DNA from: Dolomedes plantarius
Taxonomy: Eukaryota > Arthropoda > Arachnida > Araneae > Dolomedidae
Assembly (NCBI GenBank): GCA_907164885.2
Contig: OU015501.1
Span: 59,677,619 to 59,741,618 of the forward strand
Length of the DNA: 64,000 nucleotides
Reading direction: 5' to 3'
Part shown: one piece after another, positions 42,201 to 53,170 of the stretch
How the letters are laid out: every line of letters begins with the position of its first letter
Position numbering within the stretch: the first letter of the stretch is position 1
Translations under genes and position numbers: made by a program
The notes under the pieces: generated by a model
The model's database searches: none
What the model saw: the letters and a program-made list of their open reading frames with translations, nothing else
Told to the model about the DNA's origin: nothing

Positions 42201-45200
42201 ATTTCAGACCTCCTTTCGTAATGACTTATCTTTTCAAGATACAGGTGTGTAATCTATTTTATACTACACTTGTCATGTGGTGAGCTGATGTGTTCATTTT
42301 ACTCCAAAAACGGCATGTTACTATCACCAATTATTTGATGCTTCTCCGCACCCTCCTACTATGTTAAATTGAATGCTTAGCACTGCATAATTTCCTCTAT
42401 TAATCATATGGGTTTAAAGGGCACCTAATATGCATCATCGCCAGGTAGCATTACTTGACATTAGCAAATGAGACCAGAGCAAATGTTCTCATTTGCTCTT
42501 TGTCCCCTTGTTTTTTCATTATTCGTGACAAATAACAAATAATTTAAAATAAAACTTTCAGCATAAACATGTCGATTGACTTAGGAAGGAAGACCTTGGA
42601 ACAGATGTACTGCAGTAACGTATTCTCATACTCTCGACTATTTTTAAGCGATAGTTTCACGAGTTCGTTTATTAAATATAAATATAAATATATGGTACAT
42701 GCACAACAGCCTCTTTGGACATTCAGAAATTCATGAACTCGGTCTTCTTTTTCATTCCTGATTTGAGAATCTATGAGTGGAGTGTTTTAAAAGAAATAGA
42801 TGGTACTTACGCATTAACTCAATCGGAAGCCAAATTCTTGCAACCCCGCTCAATCGCAATTCGCCACTGCAACCCTGCCATTCTCTCGACTACAGAGTAC
42901 CATTTTTTTTTTTTTAAACTACTCTTCAAACGTGTTATTTTTTAGTTGTTCTACTATATTTTTTTTCCGTATGCGTCTGTGGGAATTGCCGAGTAATGAA
43001 AAAGATGCCATCATCTTACAGAAATTTGGCATATTACCGGACGTTCGTGAATGCGTTAATTCGCATCTCATGAAATTAATACTTTGGTAAAGAAGTATTT
43101 TGGAAGGGCAATGCGGGCTCTCAACGTGTGGGAATGCGAGTTGGAAATTGGTTCGAAGGCAGTCGAATCTCATTTACGTCAGCCGCATGATTCATTTATT
43201 GTTGGTGCAAAGAGACAAAATTAAATTTTGTCAGGGAGAATTGATACGGCCGATAAAACTGTTAAACTGGAACAGTTATCTACGAGAAATATGCGTTGCT
43301 CCAATAGAGATAAAAGAGCCAAATTGGTGGTTCTGGATACATTGTCGAAGTTGACGAAAGCCTATTTACAAAGGGGAAAAATAATGCGGGGCGGATAGTC
43401 CCACAGCAATGGGTTTTCAGTGGTATTTGTCGGGAGACAAAGGAAACATTTCTCGTTTCTGTTCCTGACAGAAGTGCTACTACCCTAATGCAGAAAATCC
43501 ATGAGCACATTAAAAAAGGCACTACATTTACTCGAATTGTTGGAAAGCTTACAAGACGAGTTAACTACAAAAAGCTGGTTTTATTCACGGAAAAGTGAAT
43601 CAAATTACACTTCGTAAACCCCGAAACGGGTGGACACACCCAGCGAACGTATGTGGGGATCTGCGAAGTGGAGAAGTAATAATAATAAAAAAACAACGAG
43701 GTACAGCACACCGCCATCTGAATTTTTACCTTGCCAAAATTATTTGGCGTGAAGCTCTCAAACTGCTGAAGGAAGACTGCGTTGAAACCACATTAAAAGT
43801 GATAGCTACAATCTTTCGTCGACAAACATAGAAATAGCGCTGCGCCTAGCTACGTCGCCAAAGAACGCCAAACTAGTTGGGTTAAAAAGCAAGTGCCAAA
43901 TAGATTCCGATGTTACCTATGATAATTTGAATTCCTTCCAGTTTTATTTACAATAACTCTAACCTAATTAAACAAGATTCTTTTTTTTTTACGAATTTCA
44001 ACAGTTAAAATGACATTACATAATCTTATCCAAGAGGTTAGTACGGAAACTTACTGCAGTTATATTTAAAAAACAACAACCCACCTAATATGGAATTTCA
44101 TTATTGCAGACATTAGTAACAAAGGATCAAAAATAATACGAAACTAATAGGCGGAACCGAAATAACTCTAAAACTTAGTGTGAAAGGTACTTATTAACTA
44201 AATTTCAACATTTTTCAAAACACGAATAAACAAATACGTAATAAGTAGAATATTTTCTTATAATTAACTACTGAACTTAGTTTTCAGAAAAAAAACAGAT
44301 ATTAAGGAGTTCCTTGACATTATGAATAAACGCAAAGCATTGCGTAAATAAAAACTTAATTTCAGGAGCTAATTAGCGAAGTCTATTTACATCCTTTCTA
44401 CCGTAAATAATACTTAATCCGTTTTCTTTCCGAAATCATCAGAAGTTTTAAAGCATTTAATTCAGAAGCCTAGAGGTCATTTCTCAAAGGCCAAAAATAA
44501 AAGAAGAAAGGTGTTGGATTAAGACATTTGTGTAGTACTTCAGTTAATCATCCACCATGAATAATTATTAAAAAACTCTGAAAAATCTTACTTGTTCAGC
44601 AACACTGGATATGTATACAGCAGCATCAGCTCCAGAATTACCAGCTCCAATCACAAGTACTTTCTTGTCTTTAAAAGACTCGGCATTTTTTATATTGTGC
44701 GTGTGCATCACTGTCCCCCCAAACGTCTCCATTGAATTAAATGTAGGAATTCTTGGAAATCCATAACGTCCAACACAAACTGCAACGCCATCAAAAACTT
44801 CAACAAAAATTCGCTTTTTGATGTTGTCTCTGATAGTGACTTCCCATCGACCAGTCCTGTAATTGTCGGCAGTTGGAAGCACTCGTAATACTTCATGTCT
44901 ATACTTTACGTGTCGCAGAAGATCAAACGCTTCGGCATATCTTTCTAAATATTTCAGAACATATTTATGTGACATGAAATTAGGAAATGATCTTGGAGGA
45001 GGAAAGTCACTAAATGCCATTAATTCTTTGCTGATGTTGGATACTGTACACTTCATCACTGATCCAACACCTTCAATATCTTCTTCTCTGTATTTCCATA
45101 ACCCTCCCAAGCTATCAGTTTTTTCATAACATACCACATAAAAACTCTCTTCTTTCAAACTTTTAATGGTAGTCAGCCCACTGGCTCCAGCACCAATGAC

Positions 45201-45224
45201 AGCAACAAGCTTTGCTTGTGCCAT
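38312..45224 (-). CDS. FMO: Flavin-containing monooxygenase (two coding exons)
   Basis: It oxidises nitrogen- or sulfur-containing substrates using FAD, NADPH and O2. The coding exons are 45224-44592 (211 codons, donor GTAAGA) and 39223-38312 (303 codons plus TAG, acceptor TTTTACAG), giving 514 residues in phase. Motifs: the FAD site GAGASG (11-16), SDFPPPRSFPNFMSHKYVLKYL (family-typical, about 73-94), the FMO signature F168-x-G170-x3-H174-x3-I178, the NADPH site GAGNSG (193-198), and ATGY (330-333). The start MAQAKLVAVIGAG puts the FAD loop at the usual distance. Two oddities: the signature ends in Ile instead of Tyr/Phe, and the protein stops at RYEARQAFVNT without the hydrophobic C-terminal anchor of vertebrate FMOs. 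A splice acceptor just upstream (45274-45276) suggests a separate 5' UTR exon. Confidence 0.94.
39400..39665 (+). repeat. tRNA-derived SINE in the FMO intron
   Basis: ATAGTGGTTAGTGTCTCGAG (39427 onward) fits an A-box (TRGYnnARnGG type), and GGGCTCGGATCCTGG (39459-39473) is close to a B-box. No intact tRNA cloverleaf follows. The open frame on the - strand here (39264-39674) is accidental. Confidence 0.6.
40143..40760. mobile_element. 618-bp hAT-type MITE with perfect 8-bp TSD (FMO intron)
   Basis: It starts CAGGGGTGTCCAACCCGCGG and ends AGGTTGGACACCCCTG, 15-bp near-perfect inverted ends. The target duplication CTCTACAA is exact at 40135-40142 and 40761-40768. Subterminal GCGGCCC motifs occur near the left end. 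CAGGGGTGTCCAACC-type ends are common in hAT families (established knowledge). No transposase is encoded. Confidence 0.95.
41255..41755 (-). repeat. tRNA-derived SINE split by a foldback MITE
   Basis: Near 41678-41690 GGGATTCGATCC is a B-box reverse complement, and CTAATCACTTAGTTGCC (41720-41736) reads on the - strand as an A-box in GGCAACTAAGTGATTAG. The body continues left to about 41255 and is interrupted at 41477-41646. Confidence 0.65.
41477..41646. mobile_element. 170-bp foldback MITE
   Basis: The outer ends GAGCCTGTTCACAT and ATGTGAACAGGCCC pair, and the complementarity continues inward (ACTCGTATTGAAATATAT with ATATATCAATACGAGT), so most of the element is a hairpin. Flanks TAA (41474-41476) and TCA (41647-41649) would be a one-mismatch 3-bp duplication, as in PIF/Harbinger. 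The class is uncertain. Confidence 0.7.
42960..43870 (+). pseudogene. Merlin (ISXO2/IS1016-like) transposase remnant in the FMO intron
   Basis: Pieces in order on the + strand are LWELPSNEKDAIILQKFGIL (42980-43040), CGNASWKLVRRQSNL (43125-43170), VAPIEIKEPNWWFW (43297-43340, at the family's IEIDE position), a piece in another frame with WVFSGICRETKETFLVSVPD (43410-43470), then RSATTLMQKIHEHIKKGTTF and LHFVNPETGGHTQ (near 43610). This is the domain order of Merlin transposases, the eukaryotic relatives of IS1016. IEIKE has Lys where the first catalytic Asp belongs. There are many frameshifts and stops. I did not find the TIRs. Confidence 0.75.
44592..45224 (-). CDS. FMO: FMO exon 1 (FAD and NADPH loops)
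   Basis: It starts at ATG 45224 (MAQAKLVAVIGAGASGL) and ends AEQ at 44592, followed by the donor GTAAGATTTTT. It contains both dinucleotide-binding loops. The stop-free reading past 44592 is intron. Confidence 0.95.
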
Positions 45225-45276
45225 TTTGCTCTTTTACCTTTCTGAATTATCCAGCTCTTGTAGGTACAGACATCTG
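45225..45276 (-). promoter_or_regulatory. Probable 5' UTR segment of FMO with splice acceptor and short uORF
   Basis: On the - strand a pyrimidine tract (TTTCTTTCTTTTCAG) ends at 45274, a good acceptor. Right after it ATG TCT GTA CCT ACA AGA GCT GGA TAA forms an 8-codon upstream ORF before the FMO start. The first FMO exon would therefore be non-coding and lie upstream. Confidence 0.5.
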
Positions 45277-46684
45277 AAAAGAAAGAAAAAATATATACTG
45301 TAAAATGAATGAATGATTATATAAAAAAATAATTTGTAAAATAAACAATCGAGAACATCAATTAGAAGTAGATAAATGAAAAATATTGATACAATTTTTA
45401 GTTATTTTGCTTTAAATATGTAATTTCAAGAAGACACGAAGTAAGCAAAATGCGTAAAAATGCATTAAAAATTAAATACGTTGATCATTCATGTAAGAGT
45501 AAAATTATAGTAAAATTTTTGCATTTAATAGGCATTCGTACGCACCAATGCTGAAATCTGACAAGATTTTGAAATCAGAGTAATCCTCTTTCTCAAACAT
45601 ACGTTTTATCACAAATTGTCAAGGGAAAGAGAAAAATGATTCAACAAATGACACTCTGGTTTTGCATTATCGTTTCCCGATTATTTTTATTCTCACAGGC
45701 GTAGATATTAATAAAAAATGAATAAAGCAAAACACTAGAATTTGTATACCAAGACAGCAATACATTTTATCGTTTGAATGGATTTAGGGCATTTTGTTTG
45801 AAATCGAAACCTTATTTTCTTTCTAGGATAAAGATAAAAAAAAGTAGATACACAACAGAAACTACACAAAAGAAAATTATAACAACATATAAACGCATAA
45901 GTAAGTAATGTGTGTTAAAATGTGCAAGCACATAAGCAGTAAATAATCATACATGAGCGAAATATTCCAAATGATTATCCAGAAAGTTTGATCTGCTCGC
46001 ATGGAACGCAAAGGTAACACGATTGCCAGTTATGTCAAGACCACCCCTATTTGCAGTGCGGTCAAGTCCAAAGCTCATGGAAATGCACTTGGAAAGTGCA
46101 TGCGCATATTACAAGATAAGGGAATCACTTGACACAGATGGAGACCACCATTTTGTTACGTTGAGTCACGCGTAAAGAAAATATTATCTAGGCGATTATG
46201 ATATTTTCAGTAAGAGATGATAATTTTGCCACATCCACATGACTCAAACATAGTAGGCAGTTTCGCAACTTTTTACCGACCTCGGATGAAAAACGTCAGT
46301 GGCTCCGTTTTTACAAGTTGCTGGAATTTGAAAACTGAAATTATCAGTGAGGTAATTATTACGTGCGTCATTAGATATTAATTTTGAAAGAGTGAAAGAT
46401 AATTTCAGAGAAATTTTGCCGATTTCTCCATGAATCAGAATCTAAGCATTCGTGGGGAAAAACAACAAAAACCTCATTTAAAATAATAGTAACAAAAAAA
46501 TTAAAATTATGGAATTTATTAATATCTCAAAACCGCTTATATTTTATTTCTGACAAATATTAACTATGAAATTAAAAGGTTGAATGCCAGATTAGAATTA
46601 AGCGTTTACAAAGAAAGGTTTTTATTTATTTAAGCTGACTTCTTTAAACGCTTAAATCTATACAGATAAGAAAACATCCTATAC
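45277..46684. other. Upstream flank of FMO, nothing identified
   Basis: AT-rich. It should contain the FMO 5' intron and promoter. No transposon ends or conserved frames were found. Confidence 0.35.
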
Positions 46685-46686
46685 TA

Positions 46687-48185
46687 CACTGGTGTAAGAA
46701 ATTAAGAGAATTTGCAGACCTGGTCGATTATCTCTAGAACTACTGTACCGATTTTAATGAAATTTGATATGTACATACATTGATACAATACAAAACAAAT
46801 AACCATTGAATAATTGTAATACACAAGCATGATTCTGCGTAACACTCGTTGGAGTCGGAAGGTATGAAACAGCGGTTGCAGAATAAACAAAAAAATGGGT
46901 TAATAGGGGGTATGGTCCCCTCTTACAGATATACAGGTCTCGCAGGGTGATTTCATATTTGAAATAAGGCAGTTTATCATTTCCTGTGGCAATTGGTCCC
47001 ACTCGTTCAGCAACGCTGTTTTCATTCCCTGGATGGTTCTCGGAGGGGGGGTTGCAAGTTGAAATTGCCCTCCCCAGAGCGTCCCAGACATGCTCTATAG
47101 GGTTAAGGTCTGGAGATCTGACTGGCCAATCCATCCGGCGAATATCCTCGCTCTCTAGAAATTCGTCGACCAGAAGAGCTCTATGTGGCCTCGCGTTATC
47201 GCCCATTAAAATGAACTCAGGGCCAACTGCACCCCTGAAAAGGCGAACATAGGGCTCCAAGACCTCATCCCTATACCTCACACCAGTCACAGTGCCTCTT
47301 TCAAAGACATGGAGAGGTGTGCGGCCATCCAACATGCCTGCCCAGACCATTAAACCTCCTCCGCCATAATGGTCGATTTCGCAGACATTGGAGGGTAGGT
47401 AGCGGGTTCCTGGTTCTCTCCACATGAACGTACGGCGAGAATCTGTTTAGGCTGAACCGGGACTCGGTGAAGAGAACGGTCGCCCATTGATCCATACTCC
47501 AATCTCTATGCTCTCTGCACCATGATAAACGGATTCTCCTGTTCGTAGAAATGAGCGGGACGCAAACAGCAGGTCTTCTTGCAAACAACCCTCTCTCATG
47601 AAGTCTTTTGGAAACCCTTGATACACGGGTTCCTGTGGCTGCATGTAAGTCACGAGAGAGCTGAGAAGCTGTAGCATTCTTGTTACGCCTCTATAATCGA
47701 CAAATGGCGATCTTCTCTGGCCGTCGTGGCTCTTGGACGACCTTGCCCAGGCTTTCTCTCGATGGATCCGGCATCCTGGAACTGTTTCCATAAGTTACAC
47801 ACGACGCTGGGCGTTAAATTGAACTCTCTACAAATTTGGACTTGAGATTGGCCTGCTTCTAGCCTCCCCACAATTCGCCACCTCATTCCATCATCTAAAC
47901 GTTGGTGGTTACTCATTTTTAGTGTTACAATTTGAAATTAACCGATTGCTGCAAAATAACACCAAGAAATTCTCCGAGGTGTGCTAGCGAACGAAATGAG
48001 TCTTTACTTACGCGCGCTTATAAAGCCTGTTTCTCTACTGGCTCCGCCTACACACACGTGTACGCTTACGTATTTGAGGTACAAGATTTGCATTTTTGTC
48101 TAGAAGCAGCTGTTTTACATTCAGTTCAGTTCTTTTCACGAAATTCGATAAAATATGCAAATTCTCTTAATTTATTTCACCAGTG
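46687..48185 (-). mobile_element. Tc1 transposon, 1499 bp, with TIRs and TA target
   Basis: The left end CACTGGTGTAAGAAATTAAG and the right end (reverse complement CACTGGTGAAATAAATTAAG) are inverted repeats continuing to GAGAATTTGCA. They are flanked by TA at 46685-46686 and 48186-48187. The transposase is on the - strand and decayed. Confidence 0.95.
46900..47916 (-). pseudogene. Tc1 DD34E transposase, frameshifted, first Asp lost
   Basis: The start is ATG 47916 (MSNHQRLDDGMRWRIVGRLE). A paired-type helix-turn-helix (VVCNLWKQFQDAGSI) and the GRPRATT linker follow. The frame then shifts several times. ATVLFTESRFSL near 47480-47450 lacks the Asp expected before Glu (LFTDESRF type), so one catalytic residue appears deleted. 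FILMGDNARPHR keeps the second Asp and SPDLNPIEHVWD the Glu. It ends TCISVRGDHTPY at 46900. The length, 1017 bp, is normal for Tc1. Confidence 0.9.
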
Positions 48186-48428
48186 TATATGAGGTAATAA
48201 CTATCGCAATAATTTAGTTAAAGAAGTAATAAAAAGTTTAAGAAAGCTAAAAGAACAAACTCCTTGATAAAAGCTCATGTTTTACGTCTCACATATATCA
48301 ACGGACTCTCTTTCCCACACGCACATCATATATTTTTCATAAGGGCAGTATTTAAACAGGAGTCCTAACACACAGATTAAATCTTTAAGTCCCTTGTTCC
48401 TTTTCAGAATGCTGAAATCGGAACTATT

Positions 48429-48537
48429 ATAATTTTACAGAATTGTAGAACTCTGACCAAGAAAATATACCACTTTTCAAATGATTAATTTTTGAATGTT
48501 CATCAAATGGACAATTCTTTTTCAATGTTTGATCTTT
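48429..48537 (+). repeat. 109-bp direct repeat, copy 1
   Basis: It matches 48980-49088 with only a few mismatches (for example GACCAAG/GACCCAG and CACTTTT/CATTTTT). The interval is 551 bp start to start. No TIR or coding content. Confidence 0.9.
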
Positions 48538-48979
48538 TAATTTTAATGTATTTTATATAAGAAACTATAGATTTCATTATTAATGCCACTATTCACGAGC
48601 AATAATTTCAACAGAGTAGCAGTGTTGATGATTGTAGCCGTAATTTGCTGAAATTAGTCGTGATGTCGAATAATCTCCCATCCAATTGCAGTCCCGGATA
48701 ATAAAGTCTCAAAATGACGGTAAGCTAAATATTGGTAAAATCTCCTTGAAGATTCACCGAAACCTGACATGGTAAAAAATTTCAGCACACTGAAAGCACT
48801 GAGTATTTTTATCTGTTTGCTTTCTAGTAATATCGGGGGTGGGGGGCGAATACTCAAAGCACGCTAATATGAAAGACCCCTACTATGTTAATAAAGTCAA
48901 ATTTAAAATAAGGTATTTCAATTACGTTATTTTAAATGTGAATTTTTTTTAAGAAAAAAAAGGAAAAGATTTCTGGATA

Positions 48980-49088
48980 ATAATTTTACAGAATTGTAGA
49001 ACTCTGACCCAGAAAATATACCATTTTTCAAATGATTAATTTTTGAATGTTCATCAAATGGACAATTCTTTTTCAATTTTTGATCTTT
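48980..49088 (+). repeat. 109-bp direct repeat, copy 2
   Basis: The second copy of 48429-48537. The pair could be a local duplication or short LTRs; the DNA between has no coding signal. Confidence 0.9.
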
Positions 49089-49444
49089 CAAACTGTTCTT
49101 CTGTCCTTTCGAACAGAGCTGCATCAGCATTTATAAGGGGTGCTTTTAAAGATACTGATCTTCATACTTAAGAGCACTCTATAGTTTTATTTTACGAGAA
49201 GTCGTGCTGCCGACGTGTTATTGAAATCTATATAAAATTCCTGAATTATCAACTGAAGAATTAGACAGTGCTGCTTTTTTAATAGACTCTCAGTAAGACT
49301 GGCATTATAACAGCTAGCATATATGTTAGTTTTAATTATATATATATTGAAAAAAACATTTCCATTCTTTCATGCGGTTTCATTTTATTTATTACAAATG
49401 CCCAGAAAATTGGCTATGACGCCATTAGTTCTCAGATAAAGGGA

Positions 49445-49605
49445 GAGACTGCTGGCCATTCATTTAAGAGGGCACCGTATAGGTGGCCAGCATATATAGC
49501 CGTATAGGTGGCCCTACAAGCCGGTCCCGTAATTTAGAGCCGAGTCAAGGGACGAGACAGGAACACTTGACCCCGCATCTCCAGAGGTAAAATACGGTTC
49601 CATAT
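49445..49605 (-). repeat. SINE (family A) tail fragment, inverted
   Basis: Its reverse complement matches the 34440-34610 tail (GCGGGGTCAAGTGTTC, ACGGGACCGG, CCACCTATACGG). The GTATAGGTGGCC unit occurs twice here (49479 and 49503). The tRNA-like head is absent. Confidence 0.8.
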
Positions 49606-49670
49606 ATCTCCATACGGCTAATAAGTCTGAAATCATTCCGTTTTTTAATTTCCCTTAATTTATACCTAAA

Positions 49671-49772
49671 CTAACTGAATACCCGTGCGTCGCTACGGAG
49701 TACATTCAAATTAAATACAACGGTCAATGTATGCAATTAGTCAGTCAGTTACGGAACTGTTTTATATATAGA
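49671..49772 (-). mobile_element. 102-bp Helitron-like mini-element
   Basis: On the - strand it starts TCTATATATAAAACAGTTCC and ends TATTCAGTTAG between a flanking A and T. Both ends match the longer 52398-53170 element, with its middle deleted. Confidence 0.65.
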
Positions 49773-50580
49773 TTAAATACAAATACGCATTAATATTTAA
49801 ATATGACGTTTTAGTCATGCGAGATTTGTCAAAAACAAGCACAGAGAGTAAGCAGGTCACTTTTTTTCCTTATTGTACCAAGTAAATATAAACCCAAAAT
49901 CTACAATTCATTTATTTTTTAAACAGCATGTCAAAATTTGGTTATTTCTTTTCCCATTTTTTGTTAACATTTTCCTAATAGAAAAAATAAAAACTACCAA
50001 ACATTTTTCACTGGGGTCGAGTGATATTTTTTATATAAAGAAAATGGGCCGCGGTCGAAAAAATTTTGCGCACCACTGGTATAGAGTATAAGGATTCATT
50101 TAAGAATGGAATATCATGTACGGAAAGTAAACGAGGCCGAAGAAAAGAACACCACTTAAACGAAATTTTCTTATAGTTTATTTTAAAAAGTAAAAGAAAA
50201 ATCATGAAAGAGCTCGTATTTAAACTTCTTGCAAGAACGAAGAGTTGTGCTTAAAGTGAAGAATATTATCGCCTGAGGTAGTTGGTTTAGTTTGAATAAA
50301 TTAGTTTGCTTTAGTTGACATTTTGGAATACACTCGGTCCAAAACACCAAAAATCAACATATAAATGAATGACTTATAACTGAGAGGTTACGGTATATTT
50401 GCGCCCCAGTTATTTGGCTACGGGTGAATGAATGGAAAATTAACATTCACAGTTCATTGTATACGAGTATTTACGCGATAGATGATACAATAAAAAATAA
50501 AAAACAGACATTATGACATCAGCCCACTTGTGTGTCAAATGAAACTCCTTCGAGTCATCTGGTATATTCTAGAAATTATA

Positions 50581-51824
50581 CACTGAAGAGCCAAAAACAC
50601 TGGTACAGGCGTGCGTATGCAAATAACGGAGATATGCAACCAATTAGCGTAACGCGATGCAGTCGGCAGCGCCTCTGTAAGACAACAGGTATTGGGCGAA
50701 GCTGTTAGATCGGTTCCTGCTGCTACAATGGCAGGTTATCACGATTTACGTGACTTTGAACGTGGCGTTATAGTCGACGCACGAGAAATGGGACATAGCA
50801 TCTCCGAAATAGAATTGCAATTTGGATATTCGCGCACGACCATTTCACGAGTGAACCGTGAATATCAGGTATCCGTTAAAACATCAAATCACCGACAGCT
50901 GTGTAGCCGGAAAAAGGCCTTGAACGAACGGGACCGTCGACGACTGACGAGAATCCTTAAACGAGATAGACGAGCAACACTTCCTCAAATTGCTGCGCAT
51001 TTCAATTCTGGGGCATCAACAAGTGTCAGCATGGGAATTGTTCAACAGACACCGTCATTGATCAGGGCTTTCAGAGCCGCAGGTTCACTCGTGTACCGTT
51101 GTTGACTGCACGGCAAAGCTTTACGCCTCGCCTGGGCCCGCCAACACCTCCATTGGACTGCTGATGACTGGAAACACGTTGTCTGGTCTTATGAGTATAG
51201 TTTCCAATTGTATCGGGCGGGTGGACGTGTACGGGTATGGAGACAACCTCATGAATCCATGGACCGTACATGTCAACAAGGGACTGTTCAAGCTGGTGGA
51301 GCTTCTATGATGGTATGGGGCGTGTGCAGTTCGCGTGGTATGAGACCCCTGATGCATCTAGAGAGGGCTCTGATAGGTGGCGGGTACATCAGCATCCTGT
51401 CCTATCATCTACACCCATTCATGTCCATTGTGAATTCCGACGGACTTCCAGCAGGACAATTCCAGCAGGACAATGCGACACCCAACAAGTCGAGAGTTGC
51501 TACCAAATGGCTCCAGGATCACTCTTCTGACTGTAGACACTTCTATTGGCCATCTAAACCCCCAGACATGAACATTATTGAGCACATCTGGGATGCCTTG
51601 CAACGTGCTGTTCAGAAGAGATCCCCCTCCCCCCGTCTCACTCCTGTGGATTTGTGGACTGCCCTGCATGATTCATGGTGGGAATTGCCTCCAGGATACC
51701 TTCAGACATTAGTAGAGTCCATGCCACGTCGTGCTGCAGCACTGACGTGGCATGGGGCCTTCTGCGTGCTCGTGGGGGCCCTACACAATATTTGACGGGT
51801 GTACCAGTTTTTGGCTCTTCAGTG
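50581..51824 (+). mobile_element. Tc1 transposon, 1244 bp, with TIRs and TA target
   Basis: The left end CACTGAAGAGCCAAAAACAC and the right end TTTTTGGCTCTTCAGTG are inverted repeats. TA dinucleotides flank at 50579-50580 and 51825-51826. The ends are well preserved and the transposase is nearly complete, so this is the youngest-looking of the three Tc1 copies. Confidence 0.95.
50728..51795 (+). pseudogene. Tc1 DD34E transposase, nearly complete, first Asp changed to Tyr
   Basis: The start is ATG 50728 (MAGYHDLRDFERGVIVDARE). Helix-turn-helix 1 is GHSISEIELQFGYSRTTISR and helix-turn-helix 2 RATLPQIAAHFN. A frameshift/stop near 51105 separates it from the rest (ARQHLHWTADDWKHVVWS onward). The first catalytic site reads VVWSYEYSF where Tc1 has WSDESRF, so Asp is replaced by Tyr. 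FQQDNATPNKS keeps the second Asp and PPDMNIIEHIWD the Glu. It ends CVLVGALHNI at 51795. With the Asp lost it could not catalyse transposition. Confidence 0.9.
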
Positions 51825-52397
51825 TATTCTTTCGTAGGGAGAATTAATTTTGGTGGAACTGCAATTTTTCTTTTAATCTATAAACCCACAGGGCCAAATA
51901 AATGAGAGTTTAACAGGGAGAAATACGACTACTGTATTTTGCGAAGAGTAAAAACTAAACAAGTTTCTCAAATGTTTACATTCTAAAAATAAAAGGAAAT
52001 AATATGATCTTTGAAAGAAAAGGGAGGGGTACTGAAAAATACTACTAGGAAAACAATGTTCAAAAAGTAGATTCTAACAAGTTTTGTTTTATATGAGGAT
52101 ACTCTTATTTACTAAATAGAGGCTCTTTCAATCGTGTAACCTGTTATTGGTTAGCTGTAGTTTACTTATGTTAGAGCTAAAGCTCGAAATTTTAAAAATC
52201 TGTATAGGTTAAAATTTATAATATAAACTGAGGATAGATGGTAGAAAATCATTATTCAGCAGTAAATACACTATAATATGAATGAGATCCATTAGCAATT
52301 TTAAGTATAAATTTAAATAATACTGCTTACACGTGCCGAAAACGATAAGTGAAAAAATTAGGACTTCGCTTATATACGTATACATACATACACATTA

Positions 52398-53170
52398 TCT
52401 ATATGTATAAAACAGTTCCGTAACTGACTGACTGACTGACATACAACGCACAGACCAAACCGCTGGACCCGAAAAGGGCTGAAATTTTGCATGGCGATTC
52501 TTCGTATACTAGTGTAGGGGGTGCACTGAGATTTAAAAAAAATTCTTCTTAGATTTTTTTTAATTAAATTTTTAAGTTGTTTTTCAAACATTCTTTAAAG
52601 TTTGCATTTAAAATAATAATTGGAGGGTTATAAAATTTATATCACGAGAAAGATCCTAAAGATTCCTTTAAAATGAAATCTTTTTCGAATCTTTACCTCC
52701 ATTTTCTGAATTTTAGTTAATTTTTAAAGATTAATTTTTAGAATTTAATTTATTAAATGCTGATCACGTGATTTCATTTTTGGTACTTTAAATTAATTTA
52801 TCGTCACGTGCATAACAACGAAATAGACAAAAAAAATTTTTTTTTCTTGCTAACGCGGCAGACGATTGGACCAAAAAAAATATTAAAATACAGTAAAAGA
52901 TAAATTCCTCAAACTGTACTACATTAACTGTACTATATTTAGTATGTTCTATTAGATTTAATTTGAATATTTTCTTCTACATTATTTTGTCTCTAAAAAT
53001 ATCCCTTACGATTTTTTTTATAAATATATTTTTGTTTTTTTACATCAATTGTATACATTGATCGTAGTATTTATTATAAATATATTTTTTTTGTTTTGGC
53101 ATTAATTGCATACATTGACCGTTGTATTTAATTTGAATGTACTCTGTAGCGAAGTGAGAGTTTCAGCTAG
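52398..53170 (+). mobile_element. Helitron-like non-autonomous element, 773 bp
   Basis: It begins TCTATATGTATAAAACAGTT and ends GAGAGTTTCAGCTAG, sitting between A (52397) and T (53171): the 5'-TC...CTAG-3' ends and A|T insertion site of Helitrons. A TGAC tandem (CTGACTGACTGACTGAC) lies 30 bp in. No TIR, no TSD and no coding capacity. The class rests on end structure alone. Confidence 0.6.

Noticed and set aside
46000..46340. Possible zinc-finger/THAP-like peptide (TSDEKRQWLRF)
   Set aside because: The cysteine and histidine positions of THAP are not present and stops interrupt the frame.
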